Part shown: piece after piece, positions 33,309 through 41,582 of the stretch
Layout: the number at the start of each line of letters is the position of its first letter
How positions within the stretch are numbered: the stretch's first letter is position 1
Origin: Pyronema omphalodes
Taxonomy: Eukaryota; Ascomycota; Pezizomycetes; Pezizales; Pyronemataceae
Length of the DNA: 64,000 nt
Reading direction: 5' to 3'
NCBI GenBank assembly: GCA_024516155.1
Contig: JAJJXM010000033.1
Coordinates: forward strand, 248,001 to 312,000
Position numbers and translations under genes: made by a program
Notes under the pieces: generated by a model
Databases searched by the model: none
What the model was told of the DNA's origin: nothing
The model's input: only the letters and a program-made list of their open reading frames with translations

Positions 33309-34272
33309 TAAGCCCCCCCCTCCAGGCCGAGACTCCGGCGAGGCCGTTGGCAGTCCTCAACGCGGGCCTCCGGATGGGAGACCGTCCCCGATACTGCTTT
33401 CCCCGACGTCGGCGACGTACGACGTCCTGGGTGATGTCCCCGAGGACATAAGGCGGTATTTGCTCTTGTCGGTGTCCTAAGGGGGGCGCCGTTATTTGTT
33501 CTTGTTGGTGCCCTGAGGAGAACGGGGGTATTTGATCTTGTTGGTGCCCTGAGGCGGGGGGCTCCGGGGGATCCGAACAAGGGGCGGACGCCAGGTCGTT
33601 GGTTGGTCGGTAGTCGACGGTGGGGAGACGCTGTTCCGGCTCCGCTGTCTGATAGAAAGACAGGTTGATCGCCACCTTCTCGTGGTCCGAGGGTCCCGTC
33701 ATCATAATCACTGGGAGTTGGTGTCGAATCGTAGGGATGGTGGAGTCCTCCGATTCCAGTTCGCGGGGACGGGGTGGTTCGTTTTCCTGGTTTTCCGTAG
33801 GGACGGGAGGCTCCTTTCCTGTCCCGGGCTCGTCCTTGGCGGGTGGTATCGCTGCCGGGGTCTCCGTGGGGGGTTTCCATCCTCTGATACCGCATCTCTG
33901 GTCGTGTCCGTCTTTGTTGACCAGGAATTTACACACATTGCAGAGTCTCTTTCCTTTCTGCCATGCCTTGCAGGCCTTTTGCGGGTCCATCCTTCGGTGT
34001 CGGATCACCCATTCTAGCTCGGGGTCATGTAGCTGCCCGCAGCTACATGATTTTTTTATGCGTGCCGCAATCGCTTGCGCCACCGCTGGGAAATGGTTGT
34101 TGTTTAATTTCGATTGGAGGTGAATGGAGCAGGAGTCGTTGTTGCAGAACGACCAATGTAGTTCTGCGTGCGGGATCGTGGGGTGGGGGGATTTCTTTTC
34201 TGCCGGGGGAGTAGGGGTTCGGTACCAGCCCAAAGAGGACGGGGGGTCCTCGGAGTTCGTTCTATCGTCCAT
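33205..34272 (-). CDS. Third ORF of the chromovirus: Cys/His-rich, tail-anchored protein of unknown function
   Basis: 355 residues, not a known Env or accessory family to me. The ATG overlaps the pol stop by one base (TAATG at 34274-34270), suggesting stop-reinitiation coupling. Residues 39-51 contain HWSFCNNDSCSIH (C-x4-C-x2-H). A CSCG...H pair lies at about 76-82, and CNVC ... H ... C at 111-127; together these suggest zinc binding. The middle is Pro/Glu-rich with three GH(Q/R)Q(D/E)QI-type repeats (about residues 244-280). An Arg cluster (VVRRRRRGKQYRGRSPIRR) precedes a single C-terminal membrane segment (LLASAVTTAGLWVIVITLAT) with only a few residues behind it, as in tail-anchored proteins. 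There is no signal peptide. The last 34 residues, including the whole anchor, are encoded by the 3' LTR, and the polypurine tract is read as coding sequence just before it. Confidence 0.85.
   Translation of the reverse strand: MDDRTNSEDPPSSLGWYRTPTPPAEKKSPHPTIPHAELHWSFCNNDSCSIHLQSKLNNNHFPAVAQAIAARIKKSCSCGQLHDPELEWVIRHRRMDPQKACKAWQKGKRLCNVCKFLVNKDGHDQRCGIRGWKPPTETPAAIPPAKDEPGTGKEPPVPTENQENEPPRPRELESEDSTIPTIRHQLPVIMMTGPSDHEKVAINLSFYQTAEPEQRLPTVDYRPTNDLASAPCSDPPEPPASGHQQDQIPPFSSGHQQEQITAPPLGHRQEQIPPYVLGDITQDVVRRRRRGKQYRGRSPIRRPALRTANGLAGVSAWRGGLMSQRSRDMLLASAVTTAGLWVIVITLATCYAVMK
33309..33325 (-). promoter_or_regulatory. Polypurine tract (plus-strand primer site)
   Basis: On the element strand a G-rich purine run (GGAGGGGGGGGG, then CTTA) lies immediately before the TGTCAC start of the 3' LTR, the expected position for plus-strand DNA priming. 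It is coding in the third ORF (Trp-Arg-Gly-Gly). Confidence 0.8.
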
Positions 34273-37200
34273 TACAGCTGTGGGGCAGGTTTATTCGGGT
34301 ACCTGCGGTGGAATTGGGTGATGGCGTCGGGGGAGTTTTGGAAATTGTCTGCGGGGTACCAGGTCGTATCGGGGTCGTGTAAACCAGTCCACTTAACTCG
34401 ATATTGTATCTGACCCCGGTGGCGTCGAGAATCCACTATTTCCTCAACTTCCCACTCTTCCTCGTCGTCGAGGACAATCGGTAGCGGAGGGGGCTGAATA
34501 TGGCCTGGAATGGTTGTCGAAGTAGGTTGAGACGGTTCTAGAAGGGAGATATGAAATACTGGATGGATCTTTGCGTTTGGGGGGAGGTCCAGCTTATAAG
34601 CTCGCGACCCTACCTTAGACAAGATGGTGTAGGGCCCCAATAGCTTGTAGTCGAGCTTGTTGGAGGGTCGGGTGGTTTTCACATTCTTCCTCTTCAGCCA
34701 GACCCGATCTCCCACTCGAAGGACCGGATCCGGGTGTCGATGCCGGTTCGCCTGTTCTGCATGAGCCGTCTGGGCATAGTGGACCTCCGCCCTCAGATCC
34801 TCGTGAAGTCGGTTGAGGGCGCCAACATATTTGGAGACCTCGGGGTTTCCTTCCGCGACTTCACCCAGCGGCTGGGTAAAACGGGGATGATATCCGTAAT
34901 TTGCGAAGAAGGGGGACACCTTGGTCGTTCCTGAGCGGGAATTGTTGTAGCAGAACTCCGCCATAGGAAGGAGTTGGTTCCAATTGTCCTGTTGATAGTT
35001 ACGATACGCCCTGAGGTATTGTTCGAGGATCGCATTGACCCTCTCTGTCTGTCCGTCGGACTCTGGATGAAACGCCGTACTCAGGTTCCTCGTCGTCCCC
35101 ATTGCCTCCATAACCCTCTTCCAGAACTGAGAGGTGAATAGGGACCCCCGATCCGAGATGATGCTGCTGGGGAGTCCATGGGCCCGTACCACATGTGTGA
35201 GAAACCCGTCCGCAAGTTCCCTGGGTCCCATAGTATCCTTACATGCTACGAAGTGTGCCATCTTCGTCAAGCGGTCCACAATCACCCATATCGCATTCAT
35301 TCCCCCATCCTCCGGAAGACCCGTGATAAAATCCATGGAGATGGATTCCCATGGTCTTTCTGGAATCTGTAACGGTCGTAAGAGCCCGAAGGGGGCGTGC
35401 TTAATGGGCTTGATACGTTTACAGGTATCACAGTAGTCGACATATCGAGTCACATACTGTCGTTGTTGTGGCCAATAAAAACTCCGGCTGACCAACTCCA
35501 AGGTCCTTGCCCTTCCCGGATGCCCCGCGGCCTGGGAGTCGTGATGTTGTCGTAAAATTTGTAACCTCAGGTCGTCGTCGTCAGGGACCCATATCAACCC
35601 CTCGTATAGGAGTAACCCATCCTTTTCCTCGCATAACCCCAAGGGGACCCTATTGTCTCGGGTTATCCCTTCCCGAAGTTTGCGGATTACCTCCTGGAGT
35701 TCTGTATCGGTCTTCGTTTTTTCCCGAATTTTGGTAATGAGGGGGGTGTCCGGGGTGAGTCTTATCAACTGTGTCCCGTTCACATGAAAGACTTCCTGGG
35801 GAAGGAGGACTCGGCTTCGGTTCTGCCGGTGCTTCATCTCCCCTTCCCAGGGAGAGTCTCCTGACTCTCGGGACAATATGTCGGGTTTCCCTGCCAACTT
35901 CCCCGGACGATACGTGATCGTGAAGTCATAGTTAGCCAGTTGTTCCGCCCATCGGGCCTGTCGGAGGTTGAGATCCCTCTTCGTTTGCCAATACTCTAGA
36001 TTTTTATGGTCTGACAGTATCCGGATACTGTGTTTTGTCGATTTGCAGTATGTCGACCATTTGTCCAAGGCTTCAACTATCGCCAGGAGCTCCTTATCGT
36101 GGATGTCGTAATTGAGCTCCGCCTCTTTTAATTTTCGTGAAAAATAGGCAAGGGGGTGCAGTACGTTGGAGTCGTCGGGTTGTGAGCAGACTGCCCCGAT
36201 GGCATAGTCTGAGGCGTCAGTTTCCAGGGTGAGTGGCCGATCCGGGTCGAAATGTTGCAGGATCGGTTGGGATATCATTGCCGTTTTGAGTTGCTCAAAG
36301 GCCCGTTGTGTCTCGTCGTTCCACTCCCAGGGTACCTGTTTCTTCGTCAATCGTGTCAATGGCGTGGTGATCTTGCTGAAATCCCGGATGAATCGACGGT
36401 AGAAATTGGCGAACCCAAGGAAACTTTGGACTCCCTTCACATTTACCGGTTCCTTCCATTCCTTAACCGCCCTAATTTTCTCGGGGTCCATCTGCAACCC
36501 TGTGGGGGAGATGATGTATCCCAGGTATTCCGTCTTTTTCGTGTGGAATTCACATTTCGAGGGTTTCAGGGTGAGTCCTACGTCCCTTAGCCTCTCCAAG
36601 ACCATGCGGACGTGCTTTCGATGTTCCTCCATATTATCTGAGTAGATCAATATGTCGTCGAGATAGGCGATGCAAAAGATGTCGAGGTAATCACTTAAGA
36701 CTTCGTTCATCCATCGTTGAAACGAAGCTGGAGCATTTGTCAAACCAAATGGCATCACCAAATACTCGTATATACCGTACTTGGTACGGAACGCAGTTTT
36801 CCATTCATCTCCTGTGGCTATTCGGAGGTTATGGTATGCATCTCGCACATCCAATTTGGTATAGATCTTGGCGTTGGAAAGTCTATCCAACGCTTCCCCT
36901 ATCAGCGGGAGTGGGGTGCGATCCTTGATTGTGATTTCGTTGAGTCGTCGGTAGTCGACGCATAACCGTAAAGTACCATCCTTTTTCTTAACGAAATGGA
37001 TGGGGGCTCCCGCTGGAGACGTCGACCGTCGGACCCAACCCCTCTTTTCATTCTCTTCCAAGTAATCCCTCAGTACTCGCAGACGTTCTTCATCGAGGGC
37101 TCGCAGGGGTTCGAACGGCGGAACCTTTCCGTCCATCAAGGGAATTCGGTGGTCATGATGTCGGTGCGGAGGTAACCCTACCGCCTCTTTTTCCCTGAAT

Positions 37201-38249
37201 ACGGAGAGGTAATCTGCATATTCCGGTGGTATTATTTCTTCCAGGGAGTCAGGCTTGCTCTTCCCCGCTCGACTTATGGTACTCGCGAGTTCCAATTCCC
37301 CGGAAGTGGCAATTGATTTGGCGGGAGCGGTTTCCCAGTTCCCCGGTTCTTCCTGGTTGGTTGGTGCAGTAGCGGTTGATTTGGCGGGAGCGGTTTCCCA
37401 GTTCCCCGGTTCCTTCTGGTTGGCTGGCGCTTGCGGGGGTTGCCGCGAAGCGCACTGAGACGAGTCGGGATCGTCCTCGGTGGATTCCGCGCGCCTAGAT
37501 CCCTGTACGCTTTCCATATCCTCGTCCTCCGACTCTTCCACCTCTTCTCCTTCGTCATCTTCTTCTATACTTTCTCCCCAGATCTCTTGGATGCGAAGCT
37601 CATCTTCCTCATCCGTCTGAAGCATCTCCTTCGGTTCTTCCATACCATAGGCGTGCTCCGCTTCCTCATGTATCCGTTGATTATATTCTTTTTCTGCCCC
37701 CCGTTCCGATACGGTCGTGGCATGGGGCGAAGTAGGAAGGCAGTTCTTTCCGCATTTCTCGGAGTTGAAGACAATCCTTCCTTCCTTCCAGTCGATGCTG
37801 GGATTGTGTTTCCGCAACCAAGGCAGTCCCAGGATAATGGGTGCGTTGCCAATGGTAATACAGTGGAGCTTGATGTCTTCCCTATGGTCGTTGATTACCA
37901 TGGTCACCATGGCATCGTGGGTTACTGGTCCCCCATCCAATTCCCGTCCGTCTACAGCGAGAACCTTTCGTGGGGTTAATTTTTTCGCGCAGGGCAATCC
38001 CTGCTGTCTCACATATTTTCGATCTATAAAATTCTCCGTGGCCCCGCAGTCGATCATGGCCGTTGTTTGGTATTCTTTCTTATTTCGTCCGATTAATTTT
38101 ACTCGCAGGATAATTTTTTCGTTTCTTCCGTATGGTCCTACACTCGAGATTCTATCCGCCGGTCCTGCCGTGGTTGAACTGGTGGGCGACAGTTGCCCCA
38201 GGAATCCACCTTTTCCTTTTATTCCTGGGGGTTCTCTTTTCCCGACGTC
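34272..38249 (-). CDS. pol: Pol polyprotein: protease, reverse transcriptase, RNase H, integrase, chromodomain
   Basis: Open frame of 1325 codons in the -1 frame relative to gag. The first ATG is at 38057, but the frame opens at 38249, next to a slippery site, and codons before the ATG (RVKLIGRNKKEYQTTA) clearly belong to the protease domain. Motifs with residue numbers counted from 38057: protease active site MIDCGATENF (2-10; Cys where Ser/Thr is usual), reverse transcriptase LCVDYRRLNEI and YLDDILIYS (about 462), RNase H LETDASDYAIGA, integrase zinc HHCC (HPGRARTLELVSR ... CDTCKRIK, about 845-875), catalytic D-D-E (MDFITGLPE, IISDRGSLF, HPESDGQTERVNAILE), and a C-terminal chromodomain (EEWEVEEIVDSRRHRGQIQY ... 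WEP-like TWYPADN, about 1199-1255). All catalytic residues are present. The stop TAA overlaps the next ATG. Confidence 0.95.
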   Translation of the reverse strand, partial: DVGKREPPGIKGKGGFLGQLSPTSSTTAGPADRISSVGPYGRNEKIILRVKLIGRNKKEYQTTAMIDCGATENFIDRKYVRQQGLPCAKKLTPRKVLAVDGRELDGGPVTHDAMVTMVINDHREDIKLHCITIGNAPIILGLPWLRKHNPSIDWKEGRIVFNSEKCGKNCLPTSPHATTVSERGAEKEYNQRIHEEAEHAYGMEEPKEMLQTDEEDELRIQEIWGESIEEDDEGEEVEESEDEDMESVQGSRRAESTEDDPDSSQCASRQPPQAPANQKEPGNWETAPAKSTATAPTNQEEPGNWETAPAKSIATSGELELASTISRAGKSKPDSLEEIIPPEYADYLSVFREKEAVGLPPHRHHDHRIPLMDGKVPPFEPLRALDEERLRVLRDYLEENEKRGWVRRSTSPAGAPIHFVKKKDGTLRLCVDYRRLNEITIKDRTPLPLIGEALDRLSNAKIYTKLDVRDAYHNLRIATGDEWKTAFRTKYGIYEYLVMPFGLTNAPASFQRWMNEVLSDYLDIFCIAYLDDILIYSDNMEEHRKHVRMVLERLRDVGLTLKPSKCEFHTKKTEYLGYIISPTGLQMDPEKIRAVKEWKEPVNVKGVQSFLGFANFYRRFIRDFSKITTPLTRLTKKQVPWEWNDETQRAFEQLKTAMISQPILQHFDPDRPLTLETDASDYAIGAVCSQPDDSNVLHPLAYFSRKLKEAELNYDIHDKELLAIVEALDKWSTYCKSTKHSIRILSDHKNLEYWQTKRDLNLRQARWAEQLANYDFTITYRPGKLAGKPDILSRESGDSPWEGEMKHRQNRSRVLLPQEVFHVNGTQLIRLTPDTPLITKIREKTKTDTELQEVIRKLREGITRDNRVPLGLCEEKDGLLLYEGLIWVPDDDDLRLQILRQHHDSQAAGHPGRARTLELVSRSFYWPQQRQYVTRYVDYCDTCKRIKPIKHAPFGLLRPLQIPERPWESISMDFITGLPEDGGMNAIWVIVDRLTKMAHFVACKDTMGPRELADGFLTHVVRAHGLPSSIISDRGSLFTSQFWKRVMEAMGTTRNLSTAFHPESDGQTERVNAILEQYLRAYRNYQQDNWNQLLPMAEFCYNNSRSGTTKVSPFFANYGYHPRFTQPLGEVAEGNPEVSKYVGALNRLHEDLRAEVHYAQTAHAEQANRHRHPDPVLRVGDRVWLKRKNVKTTRPSNKLDYKLLGPYTILSKVGSRAYKLDLPPNAKIHPVFHISLLEPSQPTSTTIPGHIQPPPLPIVLDDEEEWEVEEIVDSRRHRGQIQYRVKWTGLHDPDTTWYPADNFQNSPDAITQFHRRYPNKPAPQL

Positions 38250-39127
38250 TCACCGAGTCCCTCCTCTACCAATGTAGTTTCCGCTGCTCTGAATAATTTC
38301 TTACTTGGGCACTTCGCAGCGTAGTGTCCCACCTTCCCACAGTTAAAACATTCGTTATTCCGCTTCCGCCTATCCTCCTCCGTCCTATCCCTTGGTTTCG
38401 GTCGACGAGTGGAATCTAATTCCATTGGTTCGGGGTCGGAGAGTCGAGATTCGTGTCCCTGCCCCTTAAGATGGGGGTGGTGATAGAATTGAGGTTCATA
38501 CCGAGTCCTCAGGGTTCGGAAGTTGAATAGTCGGTTGTCTAACGCTATGGCCTTGTTGGCGAACTCCGTGAGATCCGTTGGTCGTTCATCAAGGAGTGCC
38601 AACTGTCGTTGGACGTCTGTGTTTAGTCCATCACTGAATTGATCGATGTAGGTCTCGTCATTGTATCTTAAATCGGATTTGATCCTTTGAAATTCGGCCC
38701 AGTATGCAGCGGCGGATCGCGCGCCCTGCCTGATCATCTTGAACTTTCTTCTTGCTACTTCTTTTGAGTCGGCTTCCCCGAAGGCCCTACTGACAGCAGT
38801 CTTAAAGGCCTCCCAGGTCGTGTATACGCTTTTCCCCTCCTTGATGGACGGCTCGATCCATGCCCAAGCGTTACCTCTACAGCGGGAGCTCGCATAGTTC
38901 ACCTTTTTCTGTTCGGTGTCGAATCTATTCCCTTCACAATTGAACTTCAGTTCACATTGCGTCAGGAATGCCCTCAGCTTGGTCCGTTCACCGTAGTACA
39001 GCTCCGGGTCCTCCACCTTGGGGTTACTGTTTGTCGTGGGGCGATGGAGTTGAATGAGGATCTGGTTCAACTGCTCCTGGGTCATAGTGACCGGAGTGAC
39101 AAGTCCCAATCCTGCCGGGGTCGCCAT
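38219..39127 (-). CDS. gag: Gag capsid/nucleocapsid protein of the chromovirus
   Basis: Structural protein forming virus-like particles. I start at 39127 (MATPAGLGLVTPV), the first ATG after the predicted transcript start and in good context (gaaATGG), giving 302 residues. The capsid region carries the retrotransposon gag signature (ELYYGERTKLRAFLTQCELKF ... WAWIEPSI ... YTTWEAFKTAVSRAFG). The C-terminal part has one zinc knuckle CFNCGKVGHYAAKC (C-x2-C-x4-H-x4-C). The same frame is open a further 81 codons upstream to 39370, with a (Thr-Gln-Lys)n repeat and no ATG, so non-AUG initiation cannot be excluded. The gag stop at 38219 lies about 16 nt after a slippery heptamer. Confidence 0.9.
   Translation of the reverse strand: MATPAGLGLVTPVTMTQEQLNQILIQLHRPTTNSNPKVEDPELYYGERTKLRAFLTQCELKFNCEGNRFDTEQKKVNYASSRCRGNAWAWIEPSIKEGKSVYTTWEAFKTAVSRAFGEADSKEVARRKFKMIRQGARSAAAYWAEFQRIKSDLRYNDETYIDQFSDGLNTDVQRQLALLDERPTDLTEFANKAIALDNRLFNFRTLRTRYEPQFYHHPHLKGQGHESRLSDPEPMELDSTRRPKPRDRTEEDRRKRNNECFNCGKVGHYAAKCPSKKLFRAAETTLVEEGLGETSGKENPQE
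38237..38243 (-). promoter_or_regulatory. Candidate -1 ribosomal frameshift site between gag and pol
   Basis: On the element strand G GGA AAA (X XXY YYZ in the gag frame) occurs 16 nt before the gag stop. The pol frame is open from 38249 onwards in the -1 frame, so slippage here would join gag to pol. The downstream structure was not evaluated. Confidence 0.65.
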
Positions 39128-39364
39128 TTCCGCAGGGTCGTCGGTAGAGGTATGGGGGAGTTCGGGTGATTTGGGGGTCTGGGGTCTGGATGGTTGTTCG
39201 GGGGTCACTGGGCTTGCCGATCCGGTCGGTTCTTGTTCGATATGTTCTCCGAGCTCTCTTAGCTGAAAGGATGCCACTGTGTGCGCCTTCTTCTGGGTTT
39301 TCTGGGTCTTCTGAGTTTTCTGGGTTTTCTGGGTCTTCGTTCCGCGTTGGGTGTCGTACACAGG

Positions 39365-39374
39365 ACGCAATCAA
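39365..39374 (-). promoter_or_regulatory. Self-priming primer-binding site
   Basis: TTGATTGCGT begins two bases inside the 5' LTR boundary on the element strand. It is the exact complement of ACGCAATCAA at 39583-39574, located 32-37 nt downstream of a TATAAG box, i.e. at the predicted 5' end of the element RNA. This is the layout of Tf1-type self-priming elements. No match to a tRNA 3' end (TGG...) is seen. Confidence 0.75.
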
Positions 39375-39375
39375 A

Positions 39376-40144
39376 TATCAGAATCCGTATCCACGGTTAC
39401 TGACGACAGGCAGCGCGGGGTTTTCGGCGGCGAGGAGGGCGGCGGCGGGTTAGGTAAGGCTGGTAAGTTGGGAATGGGCAAGGGTTTATGGGCTTGGGAA
39501 ATCACAGGTGAGTTTGTCGAGATGGGATATCACAAGGGAACTTTTTGTAGATAGGATTGTGGTAAATAGAAACTTGATTGCGTGAAGAAATAAACTACAT
39601 ACAAATTTCCTCCTCTTATACTTGTTCCTTCATGACTCGTGACTCAGCATTCTCCGCCTGCGGAGAATGCTCCTAATGCTAACCGCCGTGATAACTACAT
39701 ACATGACCAACATTCCCCAACATTTGCCAACCGCCGTAATTCCAAATAATAAAGCAAGATAACTAAACGCCGTAATTCCAAATAATAAAGCAAGATAACT
39801 AAACGCCGTAATTCCAAATAATAATAACCAGGAAAGAGTACATACCAAAAGAGATAACTACCGGCTAACCGCCGTGATTCCAAAATAGCAAAGAAAGAGT
39901 ACATACCGAAAGAGATAAGTAAGAGATTCCAACATTTTCCTAGCCGCCGTGATACCTAAAAGAAATCCAAATAAGAAATAACTCCGAACATATGAAAATC
40001 CTCGGCAAGGGGCCCAGCCCCTTGCCCTAACCCTATCCCTTCACTTCATGACAGCGTAGCAGGTTGCTAGGGTGATGACGATCACCCATAGCCCTGCGGT
40101 GGTGACGGCGGAGGCCAGGAGCATGTCACGGGAGCGTTGTGACA
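39376..40144 (-). repeat. 5' LTR of the chromovirus (769 bp)
   Basis: Same length and, by eye, same sequence as 32540-33308. It holds the presumed promoter: palindrome 40004-40026, CGCCGT repeats 39732-39826, palindrome 39647-39670, TATAAG box 39620-39615, and transcript start near 39583. No ATG lies between 39583 and 39127. Confidence 0.93.
39615..39620 (-). promoter_or_regulatory. TATA box of the chromovirus promoter
   Basis: TATAAG on the element strand, 32-37 nt before the ACGCAATCAA sequence that matches the primer-binding site. Spacing fits an RNA polymerase II start. Confidence 0.65.
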
Positions 40145-40149
40145 ATAAC
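40145..40149. repeat. LTR-element target-site duplication, right copy (ATAAC)
   Basis: Matches 32535-32539; a 5-bp duplication is usual for Ty3/gypsy integrases. Confidence 0.92.
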
Positions 40150-41582
40150 CTAGACGAAGGCACTGGGTGACGACAGCGGTCACTCTATCGGGGTCCCACC
40201 GCATGAGAGCCTTAATTATTGGCACTCCCAGGCTATCACTTCCCGGGGCCTTCGAATTGCTTTGCTGGTTGATTGCAGCAGCGACAATGTCTTGCGTGAC
40301 CCACGAGTGAGCCTCACCAGCCGGGCCTCTCGAGTGCCAGCCTCCCTCATACTCGTTGGGCGGTGGGAACGAGACATCGGCAAGCATGCGTCTCTTGTCT
40401 TCCTCCGTTTCCGCACGATTTCCCCGTTCGTCCTCGATGGTCCCCACCATCACAGACGCCCGTGGTTGGGTCGTACGGAGCACCGTCCAGACTGCATTTC
40501 CATCTGCAGATTCGAGAAAAGAGCCCCAACAGCTTCTCTTTTCTTTCCTCTGGAGACTGAGGTATGCATTCCGGCGTTCCTTCTCTTCCTCCGGGGTTGC
40601 ACGGCCCGCCTTCACTGCTCGTCGAGTGCGACCATATGATCGGCGCGCTGACTTGATTTTCGGTGCGCCACCACCGTTTCGAGCGAGCAGTGATGCGGAT
40701 CTTGCGCGCATGTGCGTCCAAGAGTGCCGTCAAGGTCTCCCGTATCCAAACCACCTCTGTCTCCACCTCCTCCTCCGAGCAACGACTGGAGAGTAGCGGT
40801 CTGCGTTCGCTTCGATGGTGATAATCTAACGCCGCTTTCTTCGCTCTCTCCTCGTCCTCAAGCCATTCCTTCACCGCCCACCCTCTCGTGGGCGAGTCAT
40901 TGTCTTCCGGCACTGTTACCGATGTAACCTCCCAAACAAGGGCTTCGTGGTCGGAAGTGGTTGTGTGTTCCGGGTCCAGGAGGGTGCGGGCACTCACGTA
41001 CGGAGAGAGTTCCATTGTGGCGAACACCAAGTCGATTACGCTGTGGCGTTGTTGTCCCGTTTGTGAGTGAGTTTCCTCTCCATCCCCGACGTAGCGGAGG
41101 TTATGCGCGTCCATCAGGTCTTCGAGGAAGAGGTGGTGGATGGGTTGTGTGCAGCGGGGGTTCCACCTCGCGCTGTGCGCATTAAAGTCTCCGGCGATGA
41201 CGGTGTCACGAGTGATTTTTCGTGACCATGCTAAGTTCCGGGCTGGTCTGACGCCGTCGGATGCTCTAGGAGCGTCGTAGACGTTGACCACCCTCAGTTT
41301 CCGAAGTCCCCGACAAAGAATGTCCAGGACTTGGACGTCTCCTTCCCCTTCCGCTGCTAGTTCCTCCCGGGGGCGGACGGTCCAGGCAGAGTCCTTGCGA
41401 ACCCCAACCAGCACTCTCTTTCCCCAGACGAAGTCGAACGCTGGGTGACGCCACCCTTGGAAGATCGGGGGTTCCTGGATTAGGACCACGTCGCTCCCCA
41501 GCGTCACTCCGCTCTCCATTATGGCAGTTAGAGCCTCACCGCTCTTCCTGCAATTGTGCTGTAGAACCTGAATTGGTTTCAT
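40145..41582 (-). pseudogene. LINE ORF2, 5' part: APE-type endonuclease and linker, one-base frame disruption
   Basis: The ATG at 41582 overlaps the ORF1 stop (ATGA). The endonuclease domain is complete: VLQHNCRKS, LIQEPPI with the catalytic Glu, VIAGDFNAHSARWN and TTSDHEALVW. Within a run of four A (40657-40660 on +) the frame changes. Upstream reads SKRWWRTE and downstream, one frame over, IKSARRSYGRTRRAV, which is the natural continuation in this family. One base too many in the run (or a sequencing error) explains it. The downstream segment ends CLRLG at the ATAAC site, where the chromovirus interrupts the gene. The rest of ORF2 is at 30177-32539. Confidence 0.9.

Larger units (their letters stand above)
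32540..40144 (-). mobile_element. Intact Ty3/gypsy chromovirus (Tf1/sushi-like) with a third ORF
   Basis: 7605-bp LTR retrotransposon on the minus strand inside the LINE ORF2. It has 769-bp LTRs at both ends that appear identical, a 5-bp ATAAC duplication, a self-complementary primer site, gag (CCHC), pol in the order protease, reverse transcriptase, RNase H, integrase, chromodomain, a third ORF, and a polypurine tract. Gene order and the chromodomain place it among the chromoviruses. No stop or frameshift breaks any ORF. Identical LTRs and intact frames imply a very recent insertion, later than the LINE. Confidence 0.95.
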
